From Ruficoccus sp. ZRK36 (lineage in GTDB: Bacteria; Verrucomicrobiota; Verrucomicrobiia; Opitutales; Cerasicoccaceae), in the NCBI RefSeq assembly GCF_019603315.1, contig NZ_CP080649.1:3563436-3627435 (forward strand): a DNA stretch of 64,000 nucleotides, written 5' to 3'. How positions within the stretch are numbered: the first letter of the stretch is position 1; each line of letters begins with the position of its first letter. The translations under genes were made by a program, and so were the position numbers. This document shows positions 40,510-49,746 of the stretch, in pieces. The notes under the pieces were generated by a model that was not told the origin of the DNA, did no database searches, and saw only the letters and a list, made by a program, of their open reading frames with translations.

Positions 40510-40890
40510 TCAGTCCACACAGGCCTGAACTTTGTACAGCTTCTCGCGACCGTTTGGCAACGTGGCGAGCAAACGCACCTCACCCTGCGCGAACTCACGC
40601 GTCGAATGCGGCCACACCTTGAGCTGGTAGTAGCCACGGGCGTCATCGAGCTTGCTGAGCTTCGCGCTGAAGCGGGGGTGGTCACGCTCCTGCAGCAGGT
40701 CCAGCTGCACACCGGGCCGGGTACGGACCAGTATCTTACGGGAGTGGACTTCTTCTCCCTCCTCCCAGCTGGTGAAGCGACTATCCAGTCGTACCCAGGG
40801 CTTCAGCCAGCTCAGTAAGCCTTGGGAGGTCGGGCCGGATGATTCTTGGGATTCGCTCACGGGAATGGCAGACGGGATCGTTGCTTGCAT
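40510..40890 (-). CDS. Small protein sharing the C-terminal domain of its neighbour
   Basis: The 126 residues lack both signal peptide and DUF1573 domain. From about residue 38 the pattern RFTSWEEGEEVHSRKILV, RPGVQLDLLQ, FSAKLSKLDDARGYYQLKVW and GREKLYKVQACVD aligns with the C-terminal half of the convergent protein at 39850 (Arg, Trp, Glu, Ser and the PGVxLxL string match in order). It ends 9 bp from that gene's stop. It may be a paralogue produced by partial duplication, or a truncated gene. The role is unknown. Confidence 0.65.
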   Translation of the reverse strand: MQATIPSAIPVSESQESSGPTSQGLLSWLKPWVRLDSRFTSWEEGEEVHSRKILVRTRPGVQLDLLQERDHPRFSAKLSKLDDARGYYQLKVWPHSTREFAQGEVRLLATLPNGREKLYKVQACVD

Positions 40891-41062
40891 AGCCTATTAT
40901 CGCCATAATCATCGGACCGTAAACCCGTCCGCTTATATATTCGTCCGTATTATATTAAACGCAAATGGCATTAGTAATGACTCCTCTGGACCATGCAGCG
41001 CGAGCAATCCACATTTTTGATTGGTAAATCCGCGCGTCATGCCTACATTTCAGCTCATTGCT

Positions 41063-41683
41063 ATGAACAATCTCTTTAAAGATACGGTTAGCCCGAGCGC
41101 CGGGTGCGACGACAAGCCCAAGGAAGAGCCCAAGGGCGGCTTCCGCATGCTGGTGGAGAAGAAGTTTCTCGAGCAGCGTAAGATTTTTCTCTGGGGCGAG
41201 GTAAACGACGAGTCCATGCAGGAAGTCATGGAAAAGCTCCTCTACCTCGACTGCGATAAGCCCGGCGAACCGATCGACTTCTACATCAACAGCCCCGGTG
41301 GCTCGATCACGGCAGGGATGGCTGTCTATGACACCATGAAGCTCATCAGCTCGCCGATCCGCGCCATCGTCACGGGCATGGCTGCCAGCATGGGCTCTAT
41401 CCTCCTCTGTGGCGCCGATAAGGGTAACCGCTTCATCTACCCGCACGCCCGCGTGCTCATCCACCAGCCGCTCATCATGGGCCGCATCGTCGCCCCGGCT
41501 GTGGATATCAACATCCAGGCCGAGGAAATGGAAAAGCTCCGCATCGAGCTCAACAACATCCTCGCCGCTTCCTCTGGCCAGCCGCTGGAAAAGATCGCCA
41601 AGGACACTGACCGCGACTTCTACCTGACCGCTCCCGAGGCTATCGAGTACGGCCTGGTAGACGAAATCGTCGAAAAGATCTAG
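41063..41683 (+). CDS. clpP: ATP-dependent Clp protease proteolytic subunit
   Basis: The 206 residues form the serine protease barrel that works with ClpX/ClpA ATPases. The family segments are FLEQRKIFLWGEVNDES, DFYINSPGGSITAGMAVYDT, catalytic Ser in TGMAASMGSILL, catalytic His in RVLIHQPL and Asp in IAKDTDRDFYL. ClpP usually has a short propeptide; the ATG at 41063 gives a suitable N-terminus, while 41039 or 41021 would add 8 or 14 residues. No clpX is adjacent on the right, which is unusual but not rare. A terminator follows. Confidence 0.96.
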   Translation: MNNLFKDTVSPSAGCDDKPKEEPKGGFRMLVEKKFLEQRKIFLWGEVNDESMQEVMEKLLYLDCDKPGEPIDFYINSPGGSITAGMAVYDTMKLISSPIRAIVTGMAASMGSILLCGADKGNRFIYPHARVLIHQPLIMGRIVAPAVDINIQAEEMEKLRIELNNILAASSGQPLEKIAKDTDRDFYLTAPEAIEYGLVDEIVEKI

Positions 41684-41719
41684 GTCCCTGAGCGGACGCA
41701 CCAGCGTCTTTCCCATTTC

Positions 41720-41751
41720 GCCCGCCGGTTGTCACACTGGCGGGCTTTTTT
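41720..41751 (+). terminator. Intrinsic terminator after clpP
   Basis: GCCCGCC (41720-41726) pairs with GGCGGGC (41739-41745), followed by TTTTTT. It lies 37 bp after the clpP stop. Confidence 0.85.
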
Positions 41752-41972
41752 GTGCCTGCGCTAGCCGTTGGACCTGTTTTCTCCGGTTGTGCAAATGCAT
41801 GATTCCCGGACAAATGCGAAAAGAGTAACGCATTTTTAATATGCACGAAAGATCGCAACATGCTTAGTGTCGGCTAATTACGATTAGAACTCGGAGTGTT
41901 AAGATTAGGTGACGCCACGGGATAAGGTTTGCGAAACGGCGGCAATCGCGCTGCTTATCAACCATCGCCGCT

Positions 41973-43514
41973 ATGTCCGAAAATCCCGAAACACGTTTTC
42001 AGCCGGACCCGGGGCAGCCACAGCGGGCCCGCACCGTCCAAGAGTATATTGACGAATGCCCCCTGTGGGCAGACGGCACGCGTGCCCCCAACACGCCCAT
42101 GACGCACATGCAGTGGCGCATCTGGTCGCTGGCCTGCGCGGGTAAGTTCTTCGAGGGGATGGTGGTCTTTATGACGGGGGTGGCCCTGCCGCTGATCTCG
42201 CGCGAGTTCGGCCTGAAGCCCTCGTCCGAGGGCTTCGTCACCGCTGCGACCCTCGCGGGCATCCTGATCGGGGCTACCGCACTGGGAGGACTGGCCGATG
42301 TCTTTGGCCGCAAGCGGATGTTCATCGCCGAGATGATTATCTTTACCGTGTTTCTCATCGCCCTGTCTCTGGCCCCGAGCTTTTTGTGGGTCGTGGTCTT
42401 TTTGCTGGGGATCGGGATCGCGCTGGGCTGCGACTATCCGACAGCCCATATGGTGATATCGGAGAGCATCCCCACCTCCGCGCGCGGCAGGCTGGTGCTG
42501 AGCGCTTTCGCCTTTCAGGCCGTGGGCGCACTGACCGGTACGGTCATCGGCTACGTCATTCTGGCAGAGAACCCGGTCGAATCCGCCTGGCGGTGGATGT
42601 ACGCCAGCGCCGTGATCCCCGCCATCCTCGTCATCATCGGTCGCTTCTTCGTCACTGATAGTGGACACTGGCTGGTCTCGCGTGGGCGTATCAAGGACGC
42701 CGAAGAGGCCACCCACCGGCTGTTGCGCCGCCGCCCGCAGTATCCGCGCAGTATCCGCCTCGCCAACCCGAACAAAGACGGCCCCCGCCCTGCCGGCCAC
42801 TACGGCGTGCTCTTCAGCAAGCCCTACCGCAAGGCCACCATCCTGGCCTCCGTACCGTGGTTTCTCCAGGATCTGGGCACCTACGGGATCGGGATCTTCA
42901 CCCCGACGATTCTGGCCACGCTGATCGGAAAGAAATCCGTCACCGACACGCTCAACGAGGTCATCCACAACGACATTCTCGCCGCCAAGGGCTCCGCCCT
43001 GATGGACATCCTCTTTGTCATCGGCATCATTTTCGCCGTCCTGCTGGTGGATCGTCTGGGCCGGATCAAGCTCCAGATCATCGGTTTCGTCGGCTGCGCG
43101 GTCGGCCTGCTGCTCGCAGCACTCTCCATGCAGTCCGACGGCGGTAACAACATGCCGGTGCTCTTCATCGGGTTCATGCTCTTTTTCTTCATGACGAACC
43201 TCGGCCCCAACGCCATGACCTACCTCATCGCCGGGGAGGTCTTCCCGACGCACATCCGGGGTAAAGGCGCGGGCTTCGCCGCCTCCTTTGCCAAGATCGG
43301 GGCCGTCCTGACCGCATTCCTCTTCCCTATCCTGCTCAAAAGCATCGGCGACAAGGCCCTGCTCTTCGGGCTCGTCGGAGCCTTTGTGCTGGGGGCCATC
43401 ATCACGACCATCTTCGCCATCGAGACCAAGGGCGTCAGCCTCGACAAGATCGGCCACCGCCCCACCGATGAGGAACTCGACGAAGACGATAAAGCCGACG
43501 CCGACCTCGCCTAA
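41973..43514 (+). CDS. MFS transporter, sugar-porter/organic-ion type
   Basis: A 513-residue inner-membrane carrier with about twelve helices. The N-terminal 45 residues are cytoplasmic, and helix 1 is KFFEGMVVFMTGVALPLI. The MFS loop-2/3 signature is GGLADVFGRKRMF. GCDYPTAHMVISESIPTSARG is the loop-4 region of SP/SV2-type carriers. After loop 6 comes the second half with DRLGRIKLQ and IAGEVFPTHIRGKGAG, typical of metabolite:H+ symporters. Substrate is unknown. The C-terminus is acidic. It has its own 220-bp upstream gap. Confidence 0.9.
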   Translation: MSENPETRFQPDPGQPQRARTVQEYIDECPLWADGTRAPNTPMTHMQWRIWSLACAGKFFEGMVVFMTGVALPLISREFGLKPSSEGFVTAATLAGILIGATALGGLADVFGRKRMFIAEMIIFTVFLIALSLAPSFLWVVVFLLGIGIALGCDYPTAHMVISESIPTSARGRLVLSAFAFQAVGALTGTVIGYVILAENPVESAWRWMYASAVIPAILVIIGRFFVTDSGHWLVSRGRIKDAEEATHRLLRRRPQYPRSIRLANPNKDGPRPAGHYGVLFSKPYRKATILASVPWFLQDLGTYGIGIFTPTILATLIGKKSVTDTLNEVIHNDILAAKGSALMDILFVIGIIFAVLLVDRLGRIKLQIIGFVGCAVGLLLAALSMQSDGGNNMPVLFIGFMLFFFMTNLGPNAMTYLIAGEVFPTHIRGKGAGFAASFAKIGAVLTAFLFPILLKSIGDKALLFGLVGAFVLGAIITTIFAIETKGVSLDKIGHRPTDEELDEDDKADADLA

Positions 43515-43601
43515 CCAGGACCAGTCCTGGACCTGTGATGCTTGACCGCACAGGACATTGTTGGGGCTTTGCCCCATCGCTCACTGCGTTCGCTGCCCCT
43601 C
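43515..43601. repeat. Two repeat elements in tandem after the MFS gene
   Basis: A CCAGGACCAGTCCTGG palindrome with ACCTGTGATGC (43515-43541) belongs to the 10805/19355 family. It is followed directly by GCACAGGACATT, GGGGCTTTGCCCC and ATCGCTCACTGCG (to 43601), the reverse of the 28212-28272 element. The fusion of both types shows they can travel or be retained together. Confidence 0.75.
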
Positions 43602-43747
43602 TAAGATTGGTAAAGCCCAGCGAGCCTTTCGATACGGGGAAGAGTATCGGCATCAGGGCACCTTCACTTTCAAGACAACTCACTGTCGGGGTATTGGCAT
43701 GCCGCGCCGTCATGGCTGCCCCCTCATTGTCTCCGGTGATCACCCAC

Positions 43748-43783
43748 AAAAAAACCTCCGCCCGATACCGGACGGAGGTTTTT
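43748..43783 (-). terminator. Intrinsic terminator of the rplI end
   Basis: AAAAACCTCCG pairs with CGGAGGTTTTT around an inner CCG/CGG. On the minus strand it is followed by a T tract. It lies 24 bp past the rplI stop. Confidence 0.8.
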
Positions 43784-43806
43784 GGAAATTAATTCTGTCT
43801 CTCGAA

Positions 43807-44316
43807 CTACTCAGCCTTGGGGGCTTCCTCTTCGGCAGCAGCTTCTTCGGTTTCCTCGATCGGATTTTCCGAAACGACTTCCCACTCGAACTCGACGGTC
43901 ACCTCGGGGTGCAGCTTCACCTTGGTGGTGTGCTTGCCGAGGGCCTTGACCGGGGAGTACAGGTTGAGCTGCTTGCGGTCCAGCTCGACGCCGTCTTCCT
44001 TGAAGCGGTCGATCAGGTCCTGAGCGGTAACGGAGCCGAACATCTTGCCACCTTCGCCGGTCTTGACCGCGATAGCGATGCTGACCTTTTCGATCTTGGC
44101 GGCCAGTTCCTGGGCGTTACCGAGCTCCTGAGCTTCGCGCTCAGCGCGGCGCTTCTGGAGGGCGTCGATGTACTTCTGGTTGGCGCGGTTCACCGGCAGG
44201 GCCAGCTTACGCGGGAGGAGGAAGTTGCGGGCGTAACCAGCCTTGACGTTAACCTGGTCGCCTTCGCCGCCGAGTCCGGCTACGGGCTCAAGAAGGAGGA
44301 TGTCTGTCGTTGCCAT
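43807..44316 (-). CDS. rplI: 50S ribosomal protein L9
   Basis: The 169 residues follow L9: DILLLEPVAGLGGEGDQVNV, KAGYARNFLLPRKLALPV (signature), then the long helix and the C-terminal domain with TGEGGKMFGSVTAQDL and VELDRKQLNL. After the normal end (about residue 150) there is an acidic Glu/Ala extension of about 20 residues (EETEEAAAEEEAPKAE). rplI usually sits with rpsF or ssb; here it follows rplS by 32 bp in the trmD cluster. Confidence 0.96.
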   Translation of the reverse strand: MATTDILLLEPVAGLGGEGDQVNVKAGYARNFLLPRKLALPVNRANQKYIDALQKRRAEREAQELGNAQELAAKIEKVSIAIAVKTGEGGKMFGSVTAQDLIDRFKEDGVELDRKQLNLYSPVKALGKHTTKVKLHPEVTVEFEWEVVSENPIEETEEAAAEEEAPKAE

Positions 44317-44348
44317 TGGGAAAGTCTGGGTTGTGGTGAATACGCGGT

Positions 44349-44714
44349 TTAGCGGCCGGCCTCGACGAGGCGCTTTTCCTTAACCTTGTTGGCCTGCTTA
44401 CCGATACGGCCGCGCAGGTAGTACATGCGGGCACGCATGGTGATAGACTCGCGGTCCACTTCGATCTTTTCGATGTTGGGCGAGTTGACGGGGAAGACGC
44501 GCTCGACGCCTTCGCCGTAGGAGATACGGCGGACCGTGAAGGTCTCGGCGATGCCCCGGCCCTTGCGGCAGATAACGATGCCGGCAAAAATCTGGATGCG
44601 TTCCTTGTCGCCTTCGCGCACCTTCGTGTGAACGCGCACGCCGTCGCCAACCTTGAACTTAACGAGGTCGGTCTTGATTTGGTCTTTGGTGATGTTTTCG
44701 AGAATCGCTTGCAT
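44349..44714 (-). CDS. rplS: 50S ribosomal protein L19
   Basis: The 121 residues show L19 features: [56 protein letters not shown] and [12 protein letters not shown]. It forms part of the 50S subunit interface. It follows trmD by 41 bp, as in most bacteria. Length is typical. Confidence 0.97.
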   Translation of the reverse strand: MQAILENITKDQIKTDLVKFKVGDGVRVHTKVREGDKERIQIFAGIVICRKGRGIAETFTVRRISYGEGVERVFPVNSPNIEKIEVDRESITMRARMYYLRGRIGKQANKVKEKRLVEAGR

Positions 44715-44755
44715 GGCGAAAGGTCTGTTAACGTGTATCCGGTCGGGTACAGAAA

Positions 44756-45430
44756 TTATGGGTTAAGATCGGGCCTTCTCAGGCGGGTCTGTCTCCTTCT
44801 TTCTTCCTCTCTCCAGCGCTCGATGGCAGCGTGGTCGCCGCTCAGTAGCACTTCGGGAACCTTCATCCCACGGTACTCTGCCGGACGCGTGAATTGAGGA
44901 AAAGTGAGGAAATTGTCGTTGAAGCTGTCCTGCGTCAAGGATTTTTCTTCACCTAATACACCAGGAATTTGCCGTGCCACGCAGTCGATCAAGACAGCCG
45001 CCGGCAGGGTGCCGTTTGTCAGCACGTAGTCGCCGATGGAAACTTCGCGGTCCACGAGGGCATCGCGGACCCGCTGGTCCACCCCCTCATAGTGGCCACT
45101 GATCAGCAGCAGGTGCGGCAGTTCAGCCAGTTCACGCGCCATCGGGGTCGATAGCGGCTCGCCGTCCGGGCATAGGTAAATCGTTGTGGTATCGGGAGTT
45201 TTGATCTCCTCGATGGCCGCGAAAAGCGGCTCCGGCATAAGGACCATCCCTGCCCCACCGCCAAAGGGGCGGTCATCCACCTTGTGGTGCTTGTCCGTGG
45301 ACCAGTCCCGCAGATTGTGGATATTGATGTCGAGCAGCCCATGCGTCGAAGCCCGTCCGAGGATACTCTCGGTCAGAAAGCCCTCCGCCATTTTCGGGAA
45401 GAGCGTCAGCAAATCAATTTTGCTCAACAT
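44756..45430 (-). CDS. trmD: tRNA (guanine-N1)-methyltransferase
   Basis: TrmD methylates G37 next to the anticodon of some tRNAs, preventing +1 frameshifts. The 224 residues contain [39 protein letters not shown], and the trefoil-knot SAM site [17 protein letters not shown], then [24 protein letters not shown]-type end [20 protein letters not shown] follows. It is slightly shorter than E. coli TrmD (255). It lies in the rpsP-trmD-rplS order, but rimM is missing. Confidence 0.96.
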   Translation of the reverse strand: MLSKIDLLTLFPKMAEGFLTESILGRASTHGLLDINIHNLRDWSTDKHHKVDDRPFGGGAGMVLMPEPLFAAIEEIKTPDTTTIYLCPDGEPLSTPMARELAELPHLLLISGHYEGVDQRVRDALVDREVSIGDYVLTNGTLPAAVLIDCVARQIPGVLGEEKSLTQDSFNDNFLTFPQFTRPAEYRGMKVPEVLLSGDHAAIERWREEERRRQTRLRRPDLNP

Positions 45431-45474
45431 GGGATTTTAAATAGATGGGCGAGATGCGCGCGGTCTGTAGAAAC

Positions 45475-45506
45475 AAAAAAACGGCTCCTCGCGTGGAGAA
45501 GCCGTT
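45475..45506 (-). terminator. Terminator or attenuator between rpsP and trmD
   Basis: AACGGCTCCTC pairs imperfectly with GAGAAGCCGTT, and on the minus strand it runs into seven Ts. It lies 20 bp after the rpsP stop and 45 bp before trmD, so it may attenuate the downstream genes rather than end the unit fully. Confidence 0.75.
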
Positions 45507-45526
45507 CCTGAAAAACGTGCGGCTGC

Positions 45527-45817
45527 TTAGGCCTCGGTCTGCTCAGCGGCAGGGGCCGGAGCAGCGGCGGCTTCGCGGCGGGCGCGGTTGATCAGCGTCC
45601 GGGCGGTATCGGTCGGCAGAGCGCCAACGCCCATCCAGTAGTCAACGCGATCAAGCTTGAGCTTAAGCTCGACGTCCTGGCCACGTGCCTTCGGGTTGTA
45701 GTTGCCAATCACTTCGGAGTGACGGCCGTCGCGGCGGTGGCTGGATTCAGTCACAACCATGCGGTATACAGGCGAGTGGGAAGCGCCGTGACGCTGCAGT
45801 CTGATTCGGAGTGCCAT
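45527..45817 (-). CDS. rpsP: 30S ribosomal protein S16
   Basis: The 96 residues begin MALRIRLQRHGASHSPVYRM and continue VVTESSHRRDGRHSEVIGNY, NPKARGQDVELKLKLDRVDYW. This is the S16 signature. Usual length is 80-90; the Ala/Pro-rich end (AAAPAPAAEQTEA) is a small extension. A hairpin with T tract follows. Confidence 0.97.
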   Translation of the reverse strand: MALRIRLQRHGASHSPVYRMVVTESSHRRDGRHSEVIGNYNPKARGQDVELKLKLDRVDYWMGVGALPTDTARTLINRARREAAAAPAPAAEQTEA

Positions 45818-45979
45818 GAAAAATGTGTCCTCTTATCTACGGGTTTTTACGGAAAAGCAGGAGAAAAAAGGCTTTTTACCCCCTCCTGTCAACCTTTCTT
45901 ATATACCTTTTTCGCACAAGGCCTCTCATCAGGTATATAAGATTGCCTCTGAGGGCTTTGCCCGGCATGCGTATAGGTG

Positions 45980-47551
45980 ATGGCTGAGAAAAACGAAAAC
46001 GAGGCAAAGTCCAAGCCCAAACTGCATCCGCTGGTGGCCAAACTGCTCTGGCCGCTCGTCATCATCGGAGCCGCCGGCTTCGCTTGGTTCGCTTATGTGG
46101 AGGTCCAGCGCGCGCATACCCGCGTGACCACCGACAATGCCGAGGTCAAAAGCCTCGTGGTTAAAATTTTCTCCCCCGAGCAGGGCTATGTCACGGCGGT
46201 CGAGGCCCAGGAGAACGACCTTGTCAAAATCGACCAGAGCCTCGTCAAGCTCGACAACAGCTACTACCAGTGGGAGGTCGAGCGGGCGCAGGCGAACTTC
46301 GACCTCGTCCAGTCCAAGCTCGGCACAAACAGCCAGCCCGGGCTAAACGCCGCCCAGCTTCAGAGCGCGCAGGCCAACGTCCAACTGATCAACGCCCAGC
46401 TCTCCGAGGCTCAGGCCAATCTGAACGAAGCTCAGGAGCAGGTGAAGGACCTTGAAGCGAAAAAGGACAAGGCGGGCTTTGTCCAGTCCCAGCTCACCAA
46501 GGCTCAGAACAACGTAGAAACCTGGCAGGCCAGCGTAAACACCCTGCAGAAGCAGTCCCTCTTTTCCCAGAAACAGCTCGCCGAGCAGCAGGCCAACCAG
46601 CGCCTCAGCGGCTACAACCTCGACCAGGCCAAGGCCGAACTCGAGCAGGCCCGCCTGCGCCTTAATAATACCGACATCCGCAGCCCGATCGAGGGCTATG
46701 TCGCCCAGAACAACATCAGCCCCGGCGTCCTCGTCCAGTCCAACCAGTACCTGATGGCCGTCATCTCCAAGTCCGACACCTGGATAACGGCTAATATTAA
46801 AGAGAGCAAAATCGAGCAGATTCAGGTCGATTACCCGGTGATCATCTCTCTGGATGCCTTCTCGGGCGAAACCTTTTACGGCGAGGTCGAGAGCATCAGC
46901 CCGGCCGCCGGATCGGAGTTCGCACTCATCCCCCGCAACAACGCTAGCGGTAACTTTATCAAGACCGAGGCCCTTATCCCGGTGCGCATCCGCATCCTCG
47001 ACCCCAAGCAAAAGGCCCGCATGCTTCCCGGCATGAGCGCAACGGTCACGATCATGACGGACCCGCTCGACGAAAACGACAAGCAGGTCGTCGCCTACCG
47101 CAAGGCCAAGGCAGCCATCGAGGCAGGTGAGAAAAAGGAAAAGTCCGCCACCCCGGCCCCCGAGGGCAGCCACTCCCCCACCTCGCAGGCCGCGGGTACC
47201 GCACCAGCCCCCACCGGGACCGAGGCCAAAAAAGCTGACGCTGCCGCCGACACGACCAGCCAAGATACTTCCCCCAAGGAGCCCGCCGATCCCGCCAAGA
47301 CGGACACCTCTGCCGCTCCAGCCCCAAGCGCACCGGCCACCAACAGCTCTTCCACAACGGTACCGACACCGGCCCCCGCAGCCACGCAGGCTCCCGGTAC
47401 GGGCTCGGATAATCAATCCCCTACCGATACCGCCCCGGCTGAAACTTCTACCACCGCACCTGCATCTACGGATGTCGCCACCACTACCAGCGCGGTGCAG
47501 GATGTGGCCGAGCGCAACAATCCCGGCTCCGTCGGCACCGACGGGCGCTAA
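45980..47551 (+). CDS. EmrA/HlyD-type membrane fusion protein with long disordered tail
   Basis: The 523 residues are the periplasmic adaptor of an efflux pump. One membrane helix at about 23-44 (LLWPLVIIGAAGFAWFAYVE) is followed by VTTDNAEVKSLVVKIFSPEQ, typical of EmrA. Then come a lipoyl half-motif, a long coiled-coil hairpin rich in Gln/Ala (about 105-225) and the beta-barrel part LNNTDIRSPIEGYVAQNNIS, VISKSDTWITANIKESKIEQ. The family ends near LPGMSATVTIMTD (about 355). The remaining about 155 residues are Pro/Ala/Thr/Ser-rich and low-complexity, which is unusual. GTG 3 bp earlier is an alternative start. The transporter gene follows by 22 bp. Confidence 0.92.
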   Translation: MAEKNENEAKSKPKLHPLVAKLLWPLVIIGAAGFAWFAYVEVQRAHTRVTTDNAEVKSLVVKIFSPEQGYVTAVEAQENDLVKIDQSLVKLDNSYYQWEVERAQANFDLVQSKLGTNSQPGLNAAQLQSAQANVQLINAQLSEAQANLNEAQEQVKDLEAKKDKAGFVQSQLTKAQNNVETWQASVNTLQKQSLFSQKQLAEQQANQRLSGYNLDQAKAELEQARLRLNNTDIRSPIEGYVAQNNISPGVLVQSNQYLMAVISKSDTWITANIKESKIEQIQVDYPVIISLDAFSGETFYGEVESISPAAGSEFALIPRNNASGNFIKTEALIPVRIRILDPKQKARMLPGMSATVTIMTDPLDENDKQVVAYRKAKAAIEAGEKKEKSATPAPEGSHSPTSQAAGTAPAPTGTEAKKADAAADTTSQDTSPKEPADPAKTDTSAAPAPSAPATNSSSTTVPTPAPAATQAPGTGSDNQSPTDTAPAETSTTAPASTDVATTTSAVQDVAERNNPGSVGTDGR

Positions 47552-47573
47552 CCTTTGACCGACTCCAGGGGGT

Positions 47574-49151
47574 ATGGAGAAACAACCGAAGCAGAACATC
47601 TACGGCGAGGACGGGCACCCGCTGCGCTACCTGATCGTGGCGGTGGTCACGCTGGCGTCCTTCCTGGAGGGACTGGACGCGAGCATCATTACTGTATCGC
47701 TGCCCGACATGATGGGCAGCCTCGATGCCTCGCTGGAGCAGATCAGCTGGGTCTCCAACGGCTACCTGCTGGCCAATGTCATCATCATCCCGATGACCGG
47801 CTGGCTCGCCCAGCTCTTTGGCCGCAAACGCTACTTCAACGGCTCACTCATCCTCTTTACGTTTGCCAGCCTGATGTGCGGCATGTCTGGCTCGCTGACG
47901 GAGATCATCATCTGGCGCGTGCTCCAGGGCATCGGCGGGGGCGCGCTCGTGGCCACCGCGCAGGCGATCATCTACGAGGTCTTCCCCCCGCGCGAGCACG
48001 CACGGGCCATGTCACTCTGGGGGCTCGGGTTAATGGTTGGCCCGGCCATGGGCCCGGCGATCGGCGGCTACATCACCGGTATTCTTTCGTGGCCGTGGAT
48101 CTTCTACGTCACCGTCCCCTTCGGGGCTCTGGCCGTCGTGCTGGTCGGCCTGCTCGTACCGGACTCGGCCTACCGGGAAAAGGTCCAGAAGATCGACCTG
48201 CAGGGGCTGCTCCTGCTGACCTTTGCCATCGGCTCGCTCCAGTACATCCTGGTGGAGGAATCCAGCCTCGACTGGAGCTTCCTCGGTAACGGCATGAACC
48301 TCTCCGTCCTGTGCGTCGCGAGCATCATCATGTTTGTGATCCGCGAGCTGAATATCCCCTCCCCGATTGTTGACCTGCGGATTCTGAAAAATGTGCAGTT
48401 CACCGCCTGCTGCCTGTTCAGTTTCATGCAGGCGCTGTGTACGCTGGCCATCGTGTTTGTGACGCCGATGCTCCTCATCGACCTGATGGGCTTCTCCGCA
48501 CTGGAGACGGGGATGATTATGTTCCCGGTGGCGGCGGGGACCGGGCTGAGCATGTACATCGCCGGTAAGGTCGCCCACCGCATCAACCCCTATGTCCTGA
48601 TCCTGGCCGGGCTGGGGATTTTCTTTTTTGCCATGTTCAAGTACAGCACCTTCAGCGTCGAGACGCCGAAGGCCGACCTGTACATGCCCTTCCTGCTGCG
48701 CGGCATCGGCCTGGGGGTGATCTTCGTACCGCTCAATGCCCTGGCCGTGGCAGACCTGCGCCCCGATCAGCAGGCCAACGCCTGCGGCCTGCTCAACCTC
48801 ACCCGGCAGTTCGGCAGTGGCGTGGGCATCGTGATCGCGGCCACCATTCTGGGTAAGGTGAAGGCGAACTTCGAGATGGTCCTCGCCAACGCGGTCGTCC
48901 CCAACGACCCGGCGTCCATCGTGACCATGAGTAATCTTGACCGCTACTTCGCAGACCAGGGTGTGCCCCTGGGCACCTCGAAGATGTACGCGATCAAAGT
49001 CATCGAGTACGTCAACAACGCCCTGGCCAGCAGCCTCGCCTTTGACCGCATCTTCGCTATCTTCGGGCTGAGTCTGGCCTGCGTCATCCCGTTGCTGTTA
49101 TTCATGCGTAAGCGCCCCGATGCCGGTAAACCCGCTGCCGCCGGGCACTAG
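47574..49151 (+). CDS. DHA2-family MFS multidrug transporter (EmrB-like)
   Basis: The 525 residues contain about 14 membrane helices, as expected for the DHA2 drug:H+ antiporters. Helix 1 holds ASFLEGLDASIITVSLPDMM, motif A is GWLAQLFGRKRYF, motif B is WRVLQGIGGGALVATAQAII, and motif C is GLMVGPAMGPAIGGYIT. It pairs with the adaptor 22 bp upstream, so together they form an EmrAB-like pump for export of hydrophobic compounds. The outer-membrane channel is not in the window. Confidence 0.95.
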   Translation: MEKQPKQNIYGEDGHPLRYLIVAVVTLASFLEGLDASIITVSLPDMMGSLDASLEQISWVSNGYLLANVIIIPMTGWLAQLFGRKRYFNGSLILFTFASLMCGMSGSLTEIIIWRVLQGIGGGALVATAQAIIYEVFPPREHARAMSLWGLGLMVGPAMGPAIGGYITGILSWPWIFYVTVPFGALAVVLVGLLVPDSAYREKVQKIDLQGLLLLTFAIGSLQYILVEESSLDWSFLGNGMNLSVLCVASIIMFVIRELNIPSPIVDLRILKNVQFTACCLFSFMQALCTLAIVFVTPMLLIDLMGFSALETGMIMFPVAAGTGLSMYIAGKVAHRINPYVLILAGLGIFFFAMFKYSTFSVETPKADLYMPFLLRGIGLGVIFVPLNALAVADLRPDQQANACGLLNLTRQFGSGVGIVIAATILGKVKANFEMVLANAVVPNDPASIVTMSNLDRYFADQGVPLGTSKMYAIKVIEYVNNALASSLAFDRIFAIFGLSLACVIPLLLFMRKRPDAGKPAAAGH

Positions 49152-49251
49152 AGCACGGCAGCATGGGCGGAGATGAATCGTTCTGCCTATCCATATCGAA
49201 AAGCTGCATCTATCGATTGCAGCGGGGCCGCGATGCGTTAAAAATGCTCCC

Positions 49252-49623
49252 ATGAAATTCTACAGCCGCAAATGGATCCGCCCGGCAGACCTCAACGCCC
49301 ACGGGAACCTCTTCGGAGGCCAGCTCCTGCAGTGGATCGATGAGGAGGCTGCGATCTTTGCGATGTGCCAGCTCAACAATAACCCGCACATCGTCACGAA
49401 GTTCATCTCCGAGATCGACTTCAAGGCCTCCGCCAAGCCCCGCGACATCATCGAGCTGGGCATGGACGTGGTCGAGTTTGGCACCAGTTCCATCACCCTG
49501 TGCTGCGAAGTCCGCAACAAGGTGACCAAAGACACCATCATCACGATCGACCGCATCGTCTTTGTCGCCATCGACGCCGAGGGCCGCCCCATGCCCCATG
49601 GATGCAAGAAAGTGATTCCCTGA
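49252..49623 (+). CDS. Acyl-CoA thioesterase, hotdog fold (YciA-like)
   Basis: This 123-residue single hotdog domain begins KWIRPADLNAHGNLFGGQLL and WIDEEAAIFA, the YciA/Acot7 signature with Asn, His and the Asp-Glu pair. Later segments are FISEIDFKASAKPRDIIELG and VTKDTIITIDRIVFVAID. It hydrolyses acyl-CoA thioesters of unspecified chain length and would act in the cytoplasm. It is a single gene about 100 bp after the efflux pair. Confidence 0.88.
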   Translation: MKFYSRKWIRPADLNAHGNLFGGQLLQWIDEEAAIFAMCQLNNNPHIVTKFISEIDFKASAKPRDIIELGMDVVEFGTSSITLCCEVRNKVTKDTIITIDRIVFVAIDAEGRPMPHGCKKVIP

Positions 49624-49746
49624 AATACACATAGCAGGGCATTTCCGCTCATTGGGGAAGCTGATTGTGTATTTTTCTCATATTAGCCATGACAATACCC
49701 CATAAAGGTCTTTAGAGTTAGCAGTACGTCATCTCCCTACTGCCCA

